64,000 nucleotides of DNA, taken from contig CM055103.1 in the NCBI GenBank assembly GCA_029204225.1, positions 57,212,205 to 57,276,204 of the forward strand, written 5' to 3'. Shown here piece after piece: positions 59,984-64,000 of this stretch. The notes under the pieces were generated by a model that did no database searches, was not told the origin of the DNA, and worked only from the letters and a program-made list of their open reading frames with translations. The DNA comes from Diphasiastrum complanatum. Lineage: Eukaryota > Streptophyta > Lycopodiopsida > Lycopodiales > Lycopodiaceae. The translations under genes and the position numbers were made by a program. How positions within the stretch are numbered: the stretch's first letter is position 1; every line of letters starts with the position of its first letter.

Positions 59984-60779
59984 CAAAATTTCCAGAATTT
60001 ACATGTGTGAGGAATGTCCACAAGAGTGACTGATCTTAATTAAGCTTTGTGATTGGCACTATAACCTGATTCTAGATTGATCAACAAAATCTAGTTCAGA
60101 AGAAATGGCTAATCCACAATCTAGCATGCTAATCAATAGAATATAATAGTAATGAATCAAAGAATGAATAAAAATACAAGATTTCAATGTATGAGCATTA
60201 GCCTCAACACGAGTTAGAGAGAGAGAGAGAGCTAGAGAGATAACAAGCAATATTTGTTTAGATCCAAAATGGCATGAGATGGCTACAAAACTTTGGTCCT
60301 TTATCCTTGATTGTGTGGAGAGCTACACATATTTATGAAGTTTGAGGTAGCTCGAGGTAGAACCATATCTATCCACTCCAAAATGACATCTAAAGTGACA
60401 TCTAGAGTCTATGTGACATTTGTCACTTGTCATGCATGAAATTCTACCAACTTTTTACAAGTGTACTAGTTCTAACTAGAAATGTCCAAATCATCATGCA
60501 TGTGTCCGTTAAACTTTGTGCATGCCTTGCATGTCACTATGGATCACTTACAATTAATGCATGTGAGTTGCCACGAGTTTCTACAAGCATAATCATGCTA
60601 ATTCTATGTCTACAAACTATATGCAAGTTGCATTTATCAAACTAGATAATACATAGCCATGTAGCTCGAGTTCTATTTAGGCCAAACTTGGCATTTTTTA
60701 TTAATGAGCTACATACTTGCATGGCACAACATTTGTAGCAAGCCAAGAAATCAATATGGATTGTTTTTCAATTTTAACA
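59984..60779 (-). repeat. 5' LTR of defective copia copy 2
   Basis: It begins TGACAAAATTTCCAG next to the PBS and ends TTTTTCAATTTTAACA (796 bp). A GA-rich run lies at about 60214-60240. The end agrees with the LTR family pattern TTTTTCAATTCTTCACA. ATATT follows outside, but no second copy is available to prove a target duplication. Confidence 0.75.
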
Positions 60780-60839
60780 ATATTGAACCAAGACATCAGC
60801 AAATTCTCCTGTGTCGTCTACTTTTTCGCTAGCAGGAGG

Positions 60840-63800
60840 CTAAGGTTCCTTGGATAAGAGAATTATTGTATCCTCGCTGTCCAAACTCTTTCCCACCTCA
60901 GATAATTCATCTGGCAAAATTGAAAGAGATTTCATTCTCATTTTTATAGAATCAACTAAATTAGTATCTAAATCTACTGCAGCAACATGTTTGTCTTTCT
61001 GAACAGCATATGCGCTCGTAGTGCCGCTACTGCTAAATAAATCTAAAATCCAATCAGCTGGGTGAGAAAAAATATCAATTAAATGATTAATTAATGGTTG
61101 TGGCTTTTGGTAGGGACAAGCCACGGAATCCGTCATTGGATATTTTAATTTCTTTGTCACAGTTGGATGCTGAAACAAGTTTCCAAAACTTGTCAGTTCG
61201 GAAGTGTTATAATGCAGCATCGAGTGTTTGTCATCCAAAGAATAATAACCGATGGTTATGTATTCTATTTCATTTGCAAAGTCGAGCTCCTCCTGAGTTC
61301 TTGACATTGGGCTTGTACCTGACATGGAACATTACAAGTAAAATCAATTTAAAATTTTAACTTTAAAATAAAAAATTTAAAATAAAATTATGAATTAAAA
61401 TACGAATTGATAATTTAGGAACTTAAGAACTTACCACACAGCATTCTCAATTCCCACATTACAGAAAGTTAGTAGAGCTTTCTGTACTGATGCTGACTGT
61501 CAAGAAGAATGAAAAATAACAACTCTCCAAATTGGAGAAGTTGTGACTTCAAGAAAGCCCTGCATAAAACTACGGATTTCAGTGAATTTGAAAGGAGTAT
61601 TATCATTTAATGATTCCTTCATCTGAAATCCAAATGGTGTATCGGCGATGGAGAGTGTATAAGCATTTTTTTTAGAAATTTTGAAATTTCTCTGCAATCG
61701 CCCTCCTCAACAGAGTAAAAGCATGGTTGATCATCGACACTTTTGGGAAGATAGGTCTCTAATGGAACCTCCTCCGCAATGGTCTCACCCCGTGCCAATC
61801 TCTCCCTGTCCTTTTTTTTTCTGCTTTTGCCTTCAGAATATGTCTCTTGAATTGTTCTGGAAGGACTTTGTTTTTTTTGTCTTCAGGAGACTGAAAAGGA
61901 AAAAGCTATGCTTAGCATGGGAGACAAAAAATATAAAATAGAATAGGAGACTTAACTTATCAAAAAATAATAATTAAATAAAGAAAAAGCTATGCTTAGC
62001 ATAGGAGACATAGAATATAGAAAAGAAACAATCAATAAGCACCTATGCTAAGCATGGGTGAAATAAATACCATGTCTCTAAACCAAATAAAAAATAGACT
62101 CAGGGTTTCATTTCGGCTGCTCAGAGGATAAAGCCTCACTCATCGAAATCTTGACAGTTTAACCCTGTCACAAGGGAACTTTCATAAATAATTTGTGCCT
62201 GCATTTGAGAAATATAATTGTTAAAAATCCAACCAAATTATGAAAATCATTTTATTAAAAAAGATAACATGAAAATAAATATTTGAATTATGATTATTAC
62301 CTCTAAAATTCTTTTCTCATTTCTGCCAAGGGAAGTTGACCATCAGCAACTCTTGAAAGAACACTTATTATTAGTTCTGAAGAACTAATCCCTTGCATAT
62401 TCTTTCACTCTGATATTCCCATTTCAGTAGGGATTGGCTTCAGAGTTTGAGTGCTCACAACTTTTTTTTTGGACTTTGAGGCACCCTGAGCAGGTTGGCC
62501 TTCTATTTGAAAAGTTTTCCACTTAATAAAAATTTTATCAACAAGGGCCCACACCTGAAATAAAAAAAAAATTCATTGATAAAGAAATTAACCAATATTA
62601 AAATTGAGTTCAAAATTTTAGTCTGATAAAAATAATTTAAAAAGAATATAACATATATTATGACCAGAGCATTCCATGACGAGCATAGCCAAATAAATTA
62701 CTTGGCCACTTCGAAAAGCAAACTTAAAAAAATTATCGTATTTAGTAAGGCTCTACGTAGGATTTTTCGAATCAAAAGACAAGCCTGTCTCTTGAGCACA
62801 TAGTGCTTTCAGCTCAAGTTGATTCACATCTCCTGCTTTGGAGACTCTCACGTATTCTTTGCGAAAAAACGAATTCTTTTTGTATCACGGTCATCTTCAT
62901 CCGGTAGTCCTGATCAATGTTGTGGTCCCAAGCCAATAATTTCGCTTCTTCTGTCAGACAAGCAAATGCAATGGCACTCACAGTTCAAAAGCTTGGGATA
63001 TGGGGATACTCTTGAGATAATTGTGTTTGAGCTTGTAAATTGTGTATCCCCTCAAGAACAGAAAAATGATATGAATCTAATAAAGAAAAATGAAAATTTG
63101 CAACATCGTTGCATTCGTTGGGATCAACCAAAACAACAAAGGGAGTAACTATGGCCTGTGTATGATCTTTAAATTTTATTTTTAAATTATGTACATGTGT
63201 TTCATTAGGCTCTCTAACTTCCATTGGCCTGTCTCCTGTTATTGGGTCTACATGTGGCCTATCACACTGATTTATGTCTAAAATTGAAGTTGTTTTTTTT
63301 ATTTCTTTTGTTTTATGGATATCCTCTCTTAATTTGGCAAGTTCAGAGCTGTCTTGTAATGGGCAGATGGATGCACCAGGTAGCAAAAAAGATGGTTCAG
63401 TGGCGGCTTTTTTGCTTTCAATAGAAGGGATGGACTTATGGCGATGTGTAGCCATGGTCTTTGGGCGTGACTTAGGTCTAGTGGGCGAAGTCTCAGAATT
63501 ATTATGAGATCTTTTTTTTTTTGGGATGAGGGACGGCTACGGTTTCATCCTCAACATTTTCAAAGGCCGGCTTTGTGACCTGAGCAGTGGTAGAAGCAGA
63601 CTTGCAAGGTCCAATAGATACATCTTTTGAACTCCGTAATGGATAGACTGGATCTTTTTCCTCAACAATAGCAGCTAAAACCATTTTTAAGCATTGCTTC
63701 ATGTTCTGGATAGAAACAAAAATCAAGTTCAAAAACTAAAAGCTTAAATCTAAAAGTTTAAATAATTTTATATCTAATAACAACTATGCTAAGCATGAAA

Positions 63801-63872
63801 CAAACATGATTAAAAATATATTTTATAATTACTCACCAAAGTAACTAGAGCAATAGGCTTTGATGGCCTCAT
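60840..63872 (-). pseudogene. ParB-like / beta-class DNA amino-methyltransferase fusion, broken
   Basis: Six exon-like blocks are visible: 63872-63837, 63705-62665, 62554-62301, from 62198, 61890-61435 and 61318-60840, mostly with good GT-AG borders. Block 2 has a Lys-rich stretch (PKKKK), then a ParB/sulfiredoxin-like region (EVREPNETHVHNLKIKF, IVTPFVVLVDP, YHFSVLEGIHNLQAQ) and EEAKLLAWDHNID. Block 5 has the methyltransferase motif IV as IADTPFGF (DPPF expected) and RSFMQGFLEVTTSPIWRVV. The splice to block 6 gives NAVW/YKPN. Block 6 has IEYITIGYYS, then KPQPLINHLIDIFSHP and motif I as DLFSSSGTT. Order IV before I marks the beta class, which methylates adenine N6 or cytosine N4. Frameshifts and stops (62985, 62753, 62405, 62303) disable it. 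The true start may lie beyond 63872, since an adjacent frame is mostly open towards 63985. Confidence 0.75.
61908..62055. repeat. ATGCTTAGCAT palindromes in introns
   Basis: ATGCTTAGCAT occurs at 61908-61918 and 61992-62002, and its complement ATGCTAAGCAT at 62045-62055 and, in the first intron, at 63786-63796. The first two share longer flanks (AAAAAGCT before, GGAGACA after). Confidence 0.85.
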
Positions 63873-64000
63873 CCTGACAAAGTTAGATCTTTATCATAGT
63901 CTCATTCAGAATGAAAATAGAACGAGACTTATCCGTCTCCTTTACAAGTATATTCACAAAACCTTCTTCTTGATTCTCATCTGTTTGTCAACAAGCAATG
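63873..64000 (-). other. Upstream side of the ParB-methyltransferase gene
   Basis: On the minus strand, a frame different from the chosen start reads DENQEEGFVNILVKETDKSR, then SIFILNETMIKI before a TAA. This may be more of the first exon after another frameshift, so the gene could run off the window. Confidence 0.35.

Noticed and set aside
60840-63872. Bacterial contamination as the source of the methyltransferase
   Set aside because: The blocks are separated by AT-rich introns with GT-AG borders that rejoin the frame, and plant copia sequence flanks the gene within 61 bp.

Overview
The window is nuclear DNA of a land plant with a large, repeat-filled genome. Most of the coding signal is Ty1/copia retrotransposon, with PBS sites matching the plant initiator-Met tRNA. 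There are scattered Ty3/gypsy pieces, spliceosomal introns, and one clear host gene of the plant-specific S40 senescence-regulator family. A gymnosperm or similar giant genome would fit, but the species cannot be fixed from the sequence.

Layout. 1-5936: broken copia pieces on the minus strand, with a plus-strand LTR between them. 6391-12821: a full-length, apparently intact copia element (655-bp LTRs differing at one base, TSD TAGAG, one 1317-codon gag-pol frame) nested in the leader of an older copia whose 5' LTR is 13177-13952. 13953-18545: layered copia and gypsy debris on both strands. 21686-22453: the S40 gene (minus), with a GC-richer promoter side, CAG-type microsatellites and a long minisatellite upstream. 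24-34 kb: mostly gene-poor AT-rich DNA with decayed copia/gypsy fragments, a (GA)77 microsatellite and two further minisatellites. 34.3-37.7 kb: unassigned exon-like frames around a dense cluster of an unfamiliar 18-bp motif. 39-50.4 kb: a defective copia copy carrying a nested, nearly complete copia (43493-49680, TSD ATATT). The same defective copia occurs again at 56967-60779 without the nested element, so it gives the empty site.

The most unusual part is 52.4-63.9 kb (minus strand). Three intron-containing, damaged genes are neither copia nor gypsy. (i) 63872-60840 combines a ParB/sulfiredoxin-like region with a beta-class amino DNA methyltransferase (motif IV DTPF, then motif I FSSSGTT). 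This is a bacterial/phage-type architecture, but here it is split by introns. (ii) 56594-53959 has a coiled coil, a basic region and a domain that, from memory, resembles an uncharacterised repetitive family of cnidarians and arbuscular-mycorrhizal fungi; it is possibly a transposase. (iii) 53693-52415 is an acidic orphan with a GC-AG intron. Removing the copia at 56967-60779 would leave genes (i) and (ii) about 430 bp apart on one strand. The three may therefore be the remains of one large mobile element that carried its own DNA methyltransferase. All three have frameshifts, several at long A/T runs, and gene (i) also has in-frame stops, so this copy is probably dead.
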